Below, piece by piece: positions 22,929 to 30,646 of a DNA stretch of 35,940 nucleotides. Position numbers and translations under genes: made by a program. The stretch spans positions 1 to 35,940 of the forward strand of contig JACADV010000079.1 of the NCBI GenBank assembly GCA_013388425.1, read 5' to 3'. The notes below the pieces were generated by a model that did no database searches, was not told where the DNA came from, and saw only the letters and a program-made list of their open reading frames with translations. How positions within the stretch are numbered: the first letter of the stretch is position 1; each line of letters starts with the position of its first letter. The stretch comes from Thermoanaerobaculaceae bacterium (GTDB taxonomy: Bacteria > Acidobacteriota > Thermoanaerobaculia > Thermoanaerobaculales > Thermoanaerobaculaceae).

Positions 22929-24413
22929 ATGACGCCCCGCTCCCTTGCCCTGCGCCTTTTCCCAGTGGCCTTGCTGGGCTTTGCCACGGCCGCCAGAGCG
23001 CAACTCCCCCTCGACCACCGCAGTCTCACCGCGACGACGAGCTATGCGGCCATGCAGACGTTTCTTGCTGGCCTTCACGGCAAGGCGGGGATCGAAGTCT
23101 CGGTCGAGGGCACCACACGGCAGGGGCGCGCCCTCTACCTCGTGCACGCCCGGCGCGGCGGATCACCCAACTTTCGCATCCTTATGTTTGCCCAGCAGCA
23201 CGGCGACGAGGTCTCGGGCAAGGACGCGCTCCTCTACCTCTTGCGCGACGTTGCGGCACGGCCCCAGACGCTGCCCGAAGACGTGGACCTCTGGGTCATG
23301 CCGATGCTCAACCCCGACGGCGCCGAAGCGTTCACACGCCGCAACGGCGGCGGCGCCGATCTCAACCGCGACCACATGACGCTGGAGCAGCCGGAGACGC
23401 AAGCGCTGCACCGGGTCGCGCGCCGGGTTCGCCCGCACCTCGCCGTGGATTGCCACGAGTTCACACGCGACTCGGAGGAGCGCCGCGCGCGGGGCTGGAT
23501 GGCGTGGCCCGATATCACCATGGACGGGCTCAACAACCCCTTCTTCGACCCACGGGTCGTGGCGGCAGCGCAGCGCTGGGTGGACGACGCGGCCGCACCG
23601 CTCGCCCGGGCCGGACACACCTACTTCCGCTACACCGTGGGCGGGCTGCCGCCCGACGAGGAACAACGCCACTCGGCGCCGGACGTGGACGGGGCGCTCA
23701 ACGCTCTCGGCATGTACGGCGGGCTCTCGTTCATTATCGAGGCCGCCGTCAAGCGCGCCGAAGGCGTGCCCCAGGCTGACCTGGGCAAGCGGGTAGACGC
23801 CTACCTGGTGCTGCTGCGCCGCTTCCTCCAGGACGCTGGACGCCGCCGCGAGGACCTGGCGGTGGTGGAGGCGGCGCGCAAACGGCCGGTGGCGCCGTTC
23901 ATCCCCACCAACTACCTGTGGGTCAACCCGGGGATGAGGATCAGTGAGTTTCCGGTGCTGGAGCTTGCCACTGGCCGAGTGGTGCGGATCCCTACCGCCA
24001 ATTTGATGACCACGGTGGCCGTCAAGTCGGCAGTCCCCACGCCCCTGGGCTACGCAGTCGAGCCGGCCGCAGCACCACTCTTTGCTGCCCTGTGCGAGCG
24101 CCACGGCATCCCCTTCGAAAGGCTTGACGCGCCGCGCCCGATCCGCGCCGAGATGTGCACGCTCCTGCGCGTCGAGGAGGAGTTCGACGAGACGTACGCC
24201 CGCTACGGCGGACGGACGATCGTGCGCCGCCAGCCAGCCGCGGCGCGCGAGCTGCCGGCCGGGTCGCTATGGGTGCCACTCGCGGGCGAGGCGTGGGTGC
24301 GAGCTGCGCTGATCCTGGAGCCTGCCGCCCTGTACAGCCTGTACCAGTACCCCAGTTTCCGGGCGCTTCTCGGGCCAGAGGGCGCCATCCCGGTGCTGCG
24401 GGTCGTCAACTGA
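22929..24413 (+). CDS. Secreted M14-family zinc carboxypeptidase
   Basis: A 494-residue precursor with a Sec signal (LRLFPVALLGFATAARAQ, cleavage after ARA). Zinc ligands are His91 and Glu94 in QQHGDEVSG, and His176 in VDCHEFTRD. Substrate-binding residues are in NPDGAEAF and ADLNRDHM, and the catalytic Glu is Glu271 in SFIIEAAV. The family removes C-terminal amino acids or trims peptidoglycan peptides. About 200 residues beyond the catalytic domain form an extra C-terminal region with YLWVNPGMRISEFPVLELATG and a Tyr-rich end, whose role I cannot name. ATG 22929 follows GGGAGG. The gene looks monocistronic and converges on the CapA-like gene across a 133-nt gap with nothing recognisable. Confidence 0.9.
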   Translation: MTPRSLALRLFPVALLGFATAARAQLPLDHRSLTATTSYAAMQTFLAGLHGKAGIEVSVEGTTRQGRALYLVHARRGGSPNFRILMFAQQHGDEVSGKDALLYLLRDVAARPQTLPEDVDLWVMPMLNPDGAEAFTRRNGGGADLNRDHMTLEQPETQALHRVARRVRPHLAVDCHEFTRDSEERRARGWMAWPDITMDGLNNPFFDPRVVAAAQRWVDDAAAPLARAGHTYFRYTVGGLPPDEEQRHSAPDVDGALNALGMYGGLSFIIEAAVKRAEGVPQADLGKRVDAYLVLLRRFLQDAGRRREDLAVVEAARKRPVAPFIPTNYLWVNPGMRISEFPVLELATGRVVRIPTANLMTTVAVKSAVPTPLGYAVEPAAAPLFAALCERHGIPFERLDAPRPIRAEMCTLLRVEEEFDETYARYGGRTIVRRQPAAARELPAGSLWVPLAGEAWVRAALILEPAALYSLYQYPSFRALLGPEGAIPVLRVVN

Positions 24414-24546
24414 AGGCCGGGCCACGAGGCAGGGGCTCTACCCGGAGCTCGACGTGCCCGGGTGAGTGTCGCTTTGGCCATGCTTCACGCCGTGCTCGTG
24501 GACAGCCCGCACCCGGCTCGAGGGTGGCGCAGGGACGCTGGGAATC

Positions 24547-25923
24547 TCAAAAAGACGCAGGGCGAGCCGGGGCGGAGGGATCTGGCAGTTTGACTTCGGC
24601 GTACCAGCCCTTGTCCACGATGGTGGTGCCGTAGGGGGCCGAGAGTCGCTGCAGCGTTTCGATGATCTCGTGGGCACGCTCGCTGCGGGCCAGGCGCGGC
24701 ACGCCGTAGAGCGGGCCCTCGTCGTCGATCGTGAAGGGGATGAGCTCGATGCGGCGGAGTCTTGCCTGGTTGATGGTCATGCGCACGAGCACCCCCTCGA
24801 AGATGCGCTCGGGATCGCGGCGGTCCCACACCGAGACGTTGGTGGGACGGGCAATCTCCTGGTCGCGCTGGTGGATGAGGTCGATGGGGATGCGCTCTGG
24901 GGTGCGGTACTGGTAGATGAAGTTGGAGAGGCTGTAGAAGATCGGCACGCCGTTGCGGATCTCGATGCCGCGCAACACGTGGGGGCCGCTGCCGAGCACG
25001 ATGTCGGCGCCGGCGTCCACGGCCCGGTGGAACATGACCTGGTCGTTGGGCGGGGTGGTGTCCTGAATGCCGTAGGCGCGGTGGTGGCTCACGTCGTGGT
25101 TGTGGAGCGAGACCATGAGGACATCGTGGTGCCGCTTGGCGAGCACGATGTCGTCCTCCATTGCCTCGATGTCTTCCTGCACGAGCCCCTCGATGGCTTC
25201 CGTCGTACCGTCCGGCCTGGCGACAAGGATCGTCGCCGGGTTGATCGTCGCCAGGCACGGTCCGGAGGGGTCTTTGCAGCGGTACTTCTGCGTCCAGTAG
25301 CGCACGTAGGAAAGCAGCCCGAAACGGGTCGTGACGGCTTGCACGCCGGTGCTGCCGGGCGCGCGCGCCTCGGCGAGCGTCATGCCGGCGCCAGCATGGG
25401 TGATGCGGGCCCTGTCCAGCGTCTGGAGGCAGTCGCGCAGCCCCTCTGGACCAAAGTCGAGTGCGTGGTTGTTGGCCAGGCTCACCATGTTGATGCCGAT
25501 GGCCGCAACCTCCCAGACAAACGGCGTCGGTGCGCGGAAGTTGTAGAACGGGCGCTGCGCCTCGGGGTGGTCGTTGAGCGAGAACTCCAGGTTGCCGTAA
25601 GCGATGTCCGCCTCCTGCATGAGGCGGAAGAGCTGCTGGTGCTCTCCGTCGCGCAAGTTCGAGATCTGTTCGTTGAAGATCATGTCGCCCACGGCGGTGA
25701 CGATGATGTCGCCCGGCTCTTCCTTGAGCAGTGCCGTGACCCGCCCCTCCCAGTCCACCTTCTCGGCCGGCAAGGGGGGGTGGATGCGCCGGTTGTAGAC
25801 CGACCTGCTCTGGTCCCACGTGAGCTTTTCCGGCGGCGTCTGGGCCAGGGCGAAACCGGCACCCACCCCCACCGCCGCAAGACTCAAGGCGAGGCTCACG
25901 AAGCGAGACGAGGGACGCAGCAT
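24547..25923 (-). CDS. CapA family secreted protein (PGA-capsule-type metallophosphatase fold)
   Basis: A 458-residue protein with a Sec signal (FVSLALSLAAVGVGAGFALA, cleavage near ALA/Q), so it acts outside the cytoplasm. CapA motifs appear in order: TAVGDMIFN, YGNLEFSLND, MVSLANNHALDFG, VSLHNHDVSHH, GSGPHVLRGIEIRNGVP and FYSLSNFIYQ. These provide the Asp, Asn and His residues of a calcineurin-like metal site. CapA is best known from poly-gamma-glutamate capsule synthesis, but no capsule genes are nearby. ATG 25923 has GGAGG 5 nt upstream, and the gene starts 47 nt after the beta-barrel gene, as the third gene of the cytochrome operon. Its job there is unknown; a metallophosphatase or cell-surface role is inference. 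Confidence 0.88.
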   Translation of the reverse strand: MLRPSSRFVSLALSLAAVGVGAGFALAQTPPEKLTWDQSRSVYNRRIHPPLPAEKVDWEGRVTALLKEEPGDIIVTAVGDMIFNEQISNLRDGEHQQLFRLMQEADIAYGNLEFSLNDHPEAQRPFYNFRAPTPFVWEVAAIGINMVSLANNHALDFGPEGLRDCLQTLDRARITHAGAGMTLAEARAPGSTGVQAVTTRFGLLSYVRYWTQKYRCKDPSGPCLATINPATILVARPDGTTEAIEGLVQEDIEAMEDDIVLAKRHHDVLMVSLHNHDVSHHRAYGIQDTTPPNDQVMFHRAVDAGADIVLGSGPHVLRGIEIRNGVPIFYSLSNFIYQYRTPERIPIDLIHQRDQEIARPTNVSVWDRRDPERIFEGVLVRMTINQARLRRIELIPFTIDDEGPLYGVPRLARSERAHEIIETLQRLSAPYGTTIVDKGWYAEVKLPDPSAPARPASF

Positions 25924-25970
25924 TTTATCCTCCGCCGTAACGCACCCCTCCCTGCCCCCGGGGCGGTGGC

Positions 25971-27146
25971 TCAGAACGCCGTGATCACGCCCAGGGAGAG
26001 CCGGTTGGCGTCCCCCTCCAGGTCCCGTGCGACCTCCACCACCAGGCGGGCGTTGCGGGCCAACAGGTAGTTGCCGGTGCACGCAACGCTCTCGTAACGG
26101 GTCGCCGGGTCGTCGGAGTTGATCTTGTTGTAGAGGAGGCTTGCCACCCACCGCCCGTCCTGCCCGCGAGGGAAGAAGAGCAGTTCGCCAAACCCCCCTT
26201 TGGTCACGTACGTTCTGCCTACGTACCCAACCAGGAACGGATCGTCGTCGGTGCGTTTGAGGACCTGGGCGCTGAACCGCCACCGCTCGCCCAGATCCAC
26301 GATGAGATCGGGCCCCAGGTAGCGCAGGGTGTTGCGGAAATTGCCCCGCTCGGCCCTCCCCTGGTAGCCGAAGACACCGAGGCGCACCGGGCCGAACTGG
26401 CGGACGAGGCGAAGCGCCGTGTTCTTGTAGCTGCCGTCGTCAAAGTTGTCGTGCTCGGCGGGAGAGATGCCGTTGCCGTTCACCACCTGGGCCACCACCT
26501 CTACCTCAGCCGGGGCGTGCCAGGTGAGGACGAGGCCGCGGTCGTAGGTGAGGTTGGTGGGGACGATCCCCACGCGTGCTTTCAAGATCTCATAGTCCTC
26601 GCGCTCCAGGCGCAGCTCGCGCTTGAAGAGGGGGTCGGAGACCTGGAACTGGCCGATGGTCAGGTCCACCGGCAGGCCGAAGACCGAGCTGAACTGCAGG
26701 AAGGTGTCCTCCAGCTTCACCGATTCGCCCTGTTCGAGGATGCCGTACACGTAGTAGGAGATCGATCGGGTGATGGGCCCCCCGGAGAGGATCTTGACTG
26801 CCCACGGCCATTCGAAGTCGCTCCTGGCAGCAGCCTTTTCCTTCAAGGACGCGTAGGCGTCCAGGCGCATGGCAAGCGGCAGGTCCCGCGACAGCTGGAG
26901 GAGCGGATCGCCCACGTCGTAGGTGGCCCGGCTCGGTTCCTTGCTCGGGTCCTCCATGCGGAACCCGCGCGCGGCAAACTCCTCCCCGAACGGTTTGAGG
27001 CGGGGGAACGGCGCGTGGCAGGTGGAGCAGGAGTACTGGTACTTGCGGGCAAAGGCCGGGATGGCATCGGCCCGCTGGGCGGACACGACGGCAAAGATCG
27101 CGAGAACGCCAACCGACACGGCAACGCACAACCTGTGGGGCCGCAT
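25971..27146 (-). CDS. Outer-membrane beta-barrel protein with one N-terminal c-type heme site
   Basis: A 391-residue exported protein. The signal peptide CVAVSVGVLAIFAVVSAQRA ends near ADA/IP. It is followed by IPAFARKYQYSCSTCHAPFP with a CxxCH heme site at Cys40, Cys43 and His44, and then KPFGEEFAARGFRM. The remainder alternates hydrophobic and polar residues in strands typical of a porin-like barrel and ends in aromatic Phe (GVITAF). Proteins of this plan accompany periplasmic multiheme cytochromes and may pass electrons or small molecules across the outer membrane. ATG 27146 has AAGGAGGG upstream and lies 9 nt after the pentaheme cytochrome gene. The electron-conduit role is inferred from context; barrel strand number cannot be fixed by eye. 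Confidence 0.82.
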   Translation of the reverse strand: MRPHRLCVAVSVGVLAIFAVVSAQRADAIPAFARKYQYSCSTCHAPFPRLKPFGEEFAARGFRMEDPSKEPSRATYDVGDPLLQLSRDLPLAMRLDAYASLKEKAAARSDFEWPWAVKILSGGPITRSISYYVYGILEQGESVKLEDTFLQFSSVFGLPVDLTIGQFQVSDPLFKRELRLEREDYEILKARVGIVPTNLTYDRGLVLTWHAPAEVEVVAQVVNGNGISPAEHDNFDDGSYKNTALRLVRQFGPVRLGVFGYQGRAERGNFRNTLRYLGPDLIVDLGERWRFSAQVLKRTDDDPFLVGYVGRTYVTKGGFGELLFFPRGQDGRWVASLLYNKINSDDPATRYESVACTGNYLLARNARLVVEVARDLEGDANRLSLGVITAF

Positions 27147-27155
27147 GGTCCCTCC

Positions 27156-28523
27156 TTACTCCACCACCGTGAAGGTGGTGGTGTGGGTGTTCACCAGCAC
27201 ACTCTCCCACTCCTCGCGCGGTACCTGGAGGAATTCGGCCACCGAATTGACGAGGCGGGAGTAGTAGATCTGGGCGGTGACCCGCACCGGCCCCGGGGCA
27301 ACGCTGGGCGGGAGCTTCCAGGTGAACGTCTCGGCGACCGCTGCGAGCGGTGCCAGCCGGTAGTCGGTGGCAAAGCTCGCGGTGTTCCACTGGGCAATGG
27401 TCATCCGTCCCTTGGGGTCCAGGTAGGGGAGGCGGAAGATCCGATCACCGGGGGCGAGGTTCTCGTAGGTCCCGTCGCGCTTGAGGCCGGCAAAACCGGC
27501 AATTCCCTTGATCTCGCCGATGTCCTGGTAGGCCATGGCGGTGGCCGACGCAATGGTGTAATCCTCGTCGGCAAAGCCCTTGCGGTCCACCGGCAAGTGG
27601 TAGACCGTGCCCTTGGCGTCCTGGGCGGTGACGTGCAGCCACAGCATGCGCTCCTCGGCCGAGCCGGTGGGGATCTTGTGCCCCGCCTTGGCGTTGACGA
27701 CCACGGCCGTGAGCTTCACCGTGTCGCCCGGCTCCGCTTCGCGGGTTTCGGGGTGGATCCGCACCTCCGCCGCCCCGGCCAACTTGCCCGGGTCGTGGGC
27801 GCCGTGGAACAGGTGCTGGCGCAGGTCAGCAAGCTCGGAGCCCATGGTGGCGGAGCGGCCCCGGGCAGGGGGCATATGGCAATCCTGGCAGACGATGCCG
27901 GCCTTGCCGTGCGGTCCCTCGCGCCACTCCAGGTGGGTGGACTTCACCCACAGCCCCCAGGGGTCCTGCTCGTTGTGGCAGGTTCCACAGAACTCGGCGC
28001 TGCGCAGGAAGGCGTTCTCGTGGGTCTCGTGGTGGGGGCTCACCACCCCGGGGCGCGGCCCCTGCTTGACCTTGCCAGGTTCGCTGATCCAGTTGAAGTT
28101 GAACGGAGTATCACCGGCAAAGCCAGTCAGGGTGTGGCAGAGGTCGCAGCTCACCGATTCGTTGGCGCGGGAGTTGGCCGCAGGTTTTGGCGGCGGCACA
28201 TCACCGGCCAGGAAGGCGAGTGGGGCGTGGCAGCCGTTGCAGCCCGCCTTCACCCCCGCCACCTTCTCCTCCGTCAGGGCGTGGGGGACGGCCAGCTCGA
28301 AGTACTCGATCTCGTCCCAGTGGTGGGTGTAGGCCTGAGACATCATGGCCTGCTCGTGCTGCCGGGCAATGTCGGTGTGGCAGGTGGCGCAGGCCTGCGG
28401 CCGTTCGTACCTCTCGTAAGGTTGGGTGCCGAAGGCTGCATCGCCCGCCGGACGCGGCACCTGCGCCACAAGCGGTGCAGCGGCCCCGGTTAGAAGCCAA
28501 AGGATCATGACGCTCGAACGCAT
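27156..28523 (-). CDS. Pentaheme c-type cytochrome with C-terminal beta-sandwich domain
   Basis: A 455-residue periplasmic cytochrome. The signal peptide is MILWLLTGAAAPLVA. Five CxxCH sites follow at residues 45-49 (CATCH), 95-99 (CNGCH), 126-130 (CDLCH), 179-183 (CGTCH) and 212-216 (CQDCH), with extra His residues (YTHHW, SPHHETH, LFHGAH) available as distal ligands. From about 245 the protein is heme-free and beta-rich. VVVNAKAGHKIPTGSAEERM is the hallmark of a domain often found behind multiheme cytochromes. Electron transfer is certain in type, but donor and acceptor are unknown. It is the first gene of a three-gene operon behind the promoter at 28564-28591. GAGGGGGG precedes ATG 28523. 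Confidence 0.92.
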   Translation of the reverse strand: MRSSVMILWLLTGAAAPLVAQVPRPAGDAAFGTQPYERYERPQACATCHTDIARQHEQAMMSQAYTHHWDEIEYFELAVPHALTEEKVAGVKAGCNGCHAPLAFLAGDVPPPKPAANSRANESVSCDLCHTLTGFAGDTPFNFNWISEPGKVKQGPRPGVVSPHHETHENAFLRSAEFCGTCHNEQDPWGLWVKSTHLEWREGPHGKAGIVCQDCHMPPARGRSATMGSELADLRQHLFHGAHDPGKLAGAAEVRIHPETREAEPGDTVKLTAVVVNAKAGHKIPTGSAEERMLWLHVTAQDAKGTVYHLPVDRKGFADEDYTIASATAMAYQDIGEIKGIAGFAGLKRDGTYENLAPGDRIFRLPYLDPKGRMTIAQWNTASFATDYRLAPLAAVAETFTWKLPPSVAPGPVRVTAQIYYSRLVNSVAEFLQVPREEWESVLVNTHTTTFTVVE

Positions 28524-28563
28524 ATCCCCCCCTCTCTGTCAGGGCTGTTTCACGCCCCTGTCG

Positions 28564-28591
28564 ATCATACCGACGCACTGCCCGCCGTCAA
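28564..28591 (-). promoter_or_regulatory. Strong sigma-70-type promoter of the cytochrome-barrel-capA operon
   Basis: TTGACG (28591-28586), a 16-nt spacer and TATGAT (28569-28564) on the minus strand: five of six matches at each hexamer, the best promoter in the window. Transcription should start near 28557, giving a 34-nt leader to ATG 28523. Confidence 0.72.
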
Positions 28592-28662
28592 GGGGAACCT
28601 TTCCCGCCGCTGGCACGTAAATAGGGTGCAGGGACGGGAAGCCCCGACGGAGGGTGGCACGG

Positions 28663-29883
28663 ATGAAGACGAGGAGCCGTAAGTGGCTGGTGGGGGCCGG
28701 GGCCGCGGTGGTGCTGGCCGGGGTCGTGGCGGCAGCCGTGCTGCAGGCCCGCCCCAAGACTGGGAAACCCGGCGACGAGGTGGCCGTTGGCAAGGCGAGC
28801 ATCGGCGACGTGCAGGTGGAGGTGACGGAAGTGGGGACGGTGGAGCCCGAGGTGAAGGTGGATGTGAAGTCGGTGCTCTCCGGAAAGGTCGTGGCCCTGC
28901 CCGTGCGGGAAGGGGACGTGGTGCGGCGCGGCCAGCTCATTGCCTCCATCGAGCCGGACATCAACCAGGCGCAGGCCCTGGCGGGGGTGCGGCGTGCGGT
29001 GAACCAGGCGGCCATCGAGTTCTCCGACGCGGAGAAGGATTTCCGCGCCAAGGAGGAGCTCTTGAAGGCCGGCTTGATCGCTGCCGAGATTCACCGTGCC
29101 GCCGAGACGCGCTTCAAGGCGGCGCGGGAGGCGCTGGAGACCGCCGAGGAGAAGTCGTCGCTGCTGCAGGCCTCGGGCATCCCCGTGGACCCGAACCAGA
29201 GCCAGGTGCTCAACCTCACCTCGCCCATGGACGGAGTGGTGATCCACCGCCCCGTGGAGCTGGGGGACGTGGTGACGGGTGCTGGCTCCTTCAACGCGGG
29301 CACGGTCATCGCCACGGTGGCCGATCTCTCCAAGATGATCGTCAAGGTGGGGGTGAACGAGGTGGACATTGGCAAGGTGGCCATGGGCGCCCCGGTGACG
29401 GTCACCCTCGATGCGTTTCCCAAGGTGCGCTTCGAGGGGAAGGTGTCGAGGATTGCCCCGGCGGCCAGGCTCGTGGACCAGGTCAAGGTGTTCGACACCG
29501 AGATCACCCTGGATTCCCGCGGCAAGGAGCTGCGTACCGGCATGACGGCCAACGTCACCATCAAGGGGGAGCGGGTGAACGGCGTGCTTACCGTGCCGGT
29601 GGAGGCGGTGTTCCACCGGGAGAGTGGGGACGTGGTGTACGTGAAGAAACCCACACCTGCCCCGGGTGAGAAGGCGGCCAAGACCGCCGGCTCTGAGGGT
29701 CGAGGAACGCCCCCACCCACCCCCGATCCCCGCGAGGCGTGGCGGGCCTCCTTCGAGGAGCGGCCGGTGGTCACAGGTCTCACCTCCATTGCGCTCACCC
29801 AGGTGCTGGAAGGGCTGCAGGAGGGCGAAGAGGTGGCGCTGGAGGATCCCACCAAGCCCAAGAAGCGGGAAGAGGAGCGGTAG
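28663..29883 (+). CDS. MacA-like periplasmic adaptor of an ABC exporter (HlyD family)
   Basis: A 406-residue membrane fusion protein. The N-terminal anchor is WLVGAGAAVVLAGVVAAAVL. Half-lipoyl segments SGKVVALPVREGDVVRRGQL and LTSPMDGVVIHRPVELGDVV flank a helical hairpin containing EFSDAEKDFRAKEELLKAG. Beta-barrel and membrane-proximal domains follow (LDAFPKVRFEGKVSRIAPAA, and VLTVPVEAVFHRESGDVVYV). An unusual low-complexity insert rich in Pro, Gly and Lys (about 331-360) interrupts the last domain, and the tail is highly charged (KPKKREEER). ATG 28663 has GGAGGG 8 nt upstream; GTG 28654 is an alternative. It leads an operon of adaptor, ATPase and two permeases. No outer-membrane channel gene is linked, so TolC from elsewhere would be needed. 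Confidence 0.9.
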   Translation: MKTRSRKWLVGAGAAVVLAGVVAAAVLQARPKTGKPGDEVAVGKASIGDVQVEVTEVGTVEPEVKVDVKSVLSGKVVALPVREGDVVRRGQLIASIEPDINQAQALAGVRRAVNQAAIEFSDAEKDFRAKEELLKAGLIAAEIHRAAETRFKAAREALETAEEKSSLLQASGIPVDPNQSQVLNLTSPMDGVVIHRPVELGDVVTGAGSFNAGTVIATVADLSKMIVKVGVNEVDIGKVAMGAPVTVTLDAFPKVRFEGKVSRIAPAARLVDQVKVFDTEITLDSRGKELRTGMTANVTIKGERVNGVLTVPVEAVFHRESGDVVYVKKPTPAPGEKAAKTAGSEGRGTPPPTPDPREAWRASFEERPVVTGLTSIALTQVLEGLQEGEEVALEDPTKPKKREEER

Positions 29884-29900
29884 GGAGGCGAGGGGCCACC

Positions 29901-30593
29901 ATGGGCGAGCCGTTGATCCGCATCGAGGGGGTGTGGAAGACCTACGAGACGGGAGCGGTGGCTGTGGACGCGCTGCGCGGCGTGGATCTTGCCATCGAGG
30001 CCGGGGACTACGTGGCCATCATGGGCCCTTCCGGTTCGGGGAAATCCACGCTCATGCACATCATGGGGTGCCTGGACACGCCAAGTCGGGGGCACTACTG
30101 GCTGGGCGGGGAGGACGTGGGGGCGCTCTCCTCGGGACGCCTGGCGACGCTGCGGAACCGCTTCATCGGTTTCGTTTTCCAGAATTTCAACCTGCTCCCG
30201 CGCGCCTCCGTGCTGCGCAACGTGGAGCTGCCCCTCCTCTACGGCGGTGTGGATCGGATGGAGCGCCGGCGCCGCGCCCTGGAGATCCTGGAGATGGTGG
30301 GGCTGGCCGACCGGGCCAAGCACTTGCCTGCCGAGCTGTCGGGGGGGCAGCGGCAGCGGGCCGCCATCGCCCGGGCGCTGGTGATGGAGCCCAGGATGCT
30401 GCTCGCCGACGAGCCCACGGGCAACCTGGACCAGACCAGCGGCGCCGAGGTGATGGATGTGTTCGATGCGCTGAACGCCGTGGGCCAAACGGTGATCGTG
30501 GTCACCCACGACGCCGGTGTGGCGGCGCACGCGCGGCGGATCGTCAGGATCGTGGACGGGCGCATCGCGAGCGATTCGGCGAAGGCGGCATGA
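29901..30593 (+). CDS. ABC transporter ATP-binding protein (MacB/LolD type)
   Basis: A 230-residue ATPase. Walker A is GPSGSGKST, the Q-loop is FVFQNFNLLPR, the signature is LSGGQRQRAAIARAL, Walker B is MLLADEPTGNLD and the switch His is in VVTHD. The GNLD sequence after Walker B and the RNRFIGFVFQ segment mark the MacB/LolD/FtsE group, which powers mechanotransmission rather than membrane-crossing transport. It follows the adaptor gene by 17 nt. ATG 29901 is preceded by GGAGGCGAGG. Its TGA overlaps the ATG of an 18-codon ORF (ATGA), whose own stop overlaps the first permease start. Confidence 0.93.
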   Translation: MGEPLIRIEGVWKTYETGAVAVDALRGVDLAIEAGDYVAIMGPSGSGKSTLMHIMGCLDTPSRGHYWLGGEDVGALSSGRLATLRNRFIGFVFQNFNLLPRASVLRNVELPLLYGGVDRMERRRRALEILEMVGLADRAKHLPAELSGGQRQRAAIARALVMEPRMLLADEPTGNLDQTSGAEVMDVFDALNAVGQTVIVVTHDAGVAAHARRIVRIVDGRIASDSAKAA

Positions 30594-30646
30594 GCACCGG
30601 GCCAGGAGCAGCGCGGGTGCGCGGGCTTGCACGGGGGCGGCGGTGA
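30590..30646 (+). CDS. Possible 18-residue coupling (relay) ORF
   Basis: It encodes MSTGPGAARVRGLARGRR. Its ATG overlaps the ATPase stop (ATGA at 30590-30593) and its TGA overlaps the permease start (GTGA at 30643-30646). A translating ribosome could be handed on twice without leaving the message. No function of the peptide itself is suggested; it may be chance in GC-rich DNA. Confidence 0.3.
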   Translation: MSTGPGAARVRGLARGRR

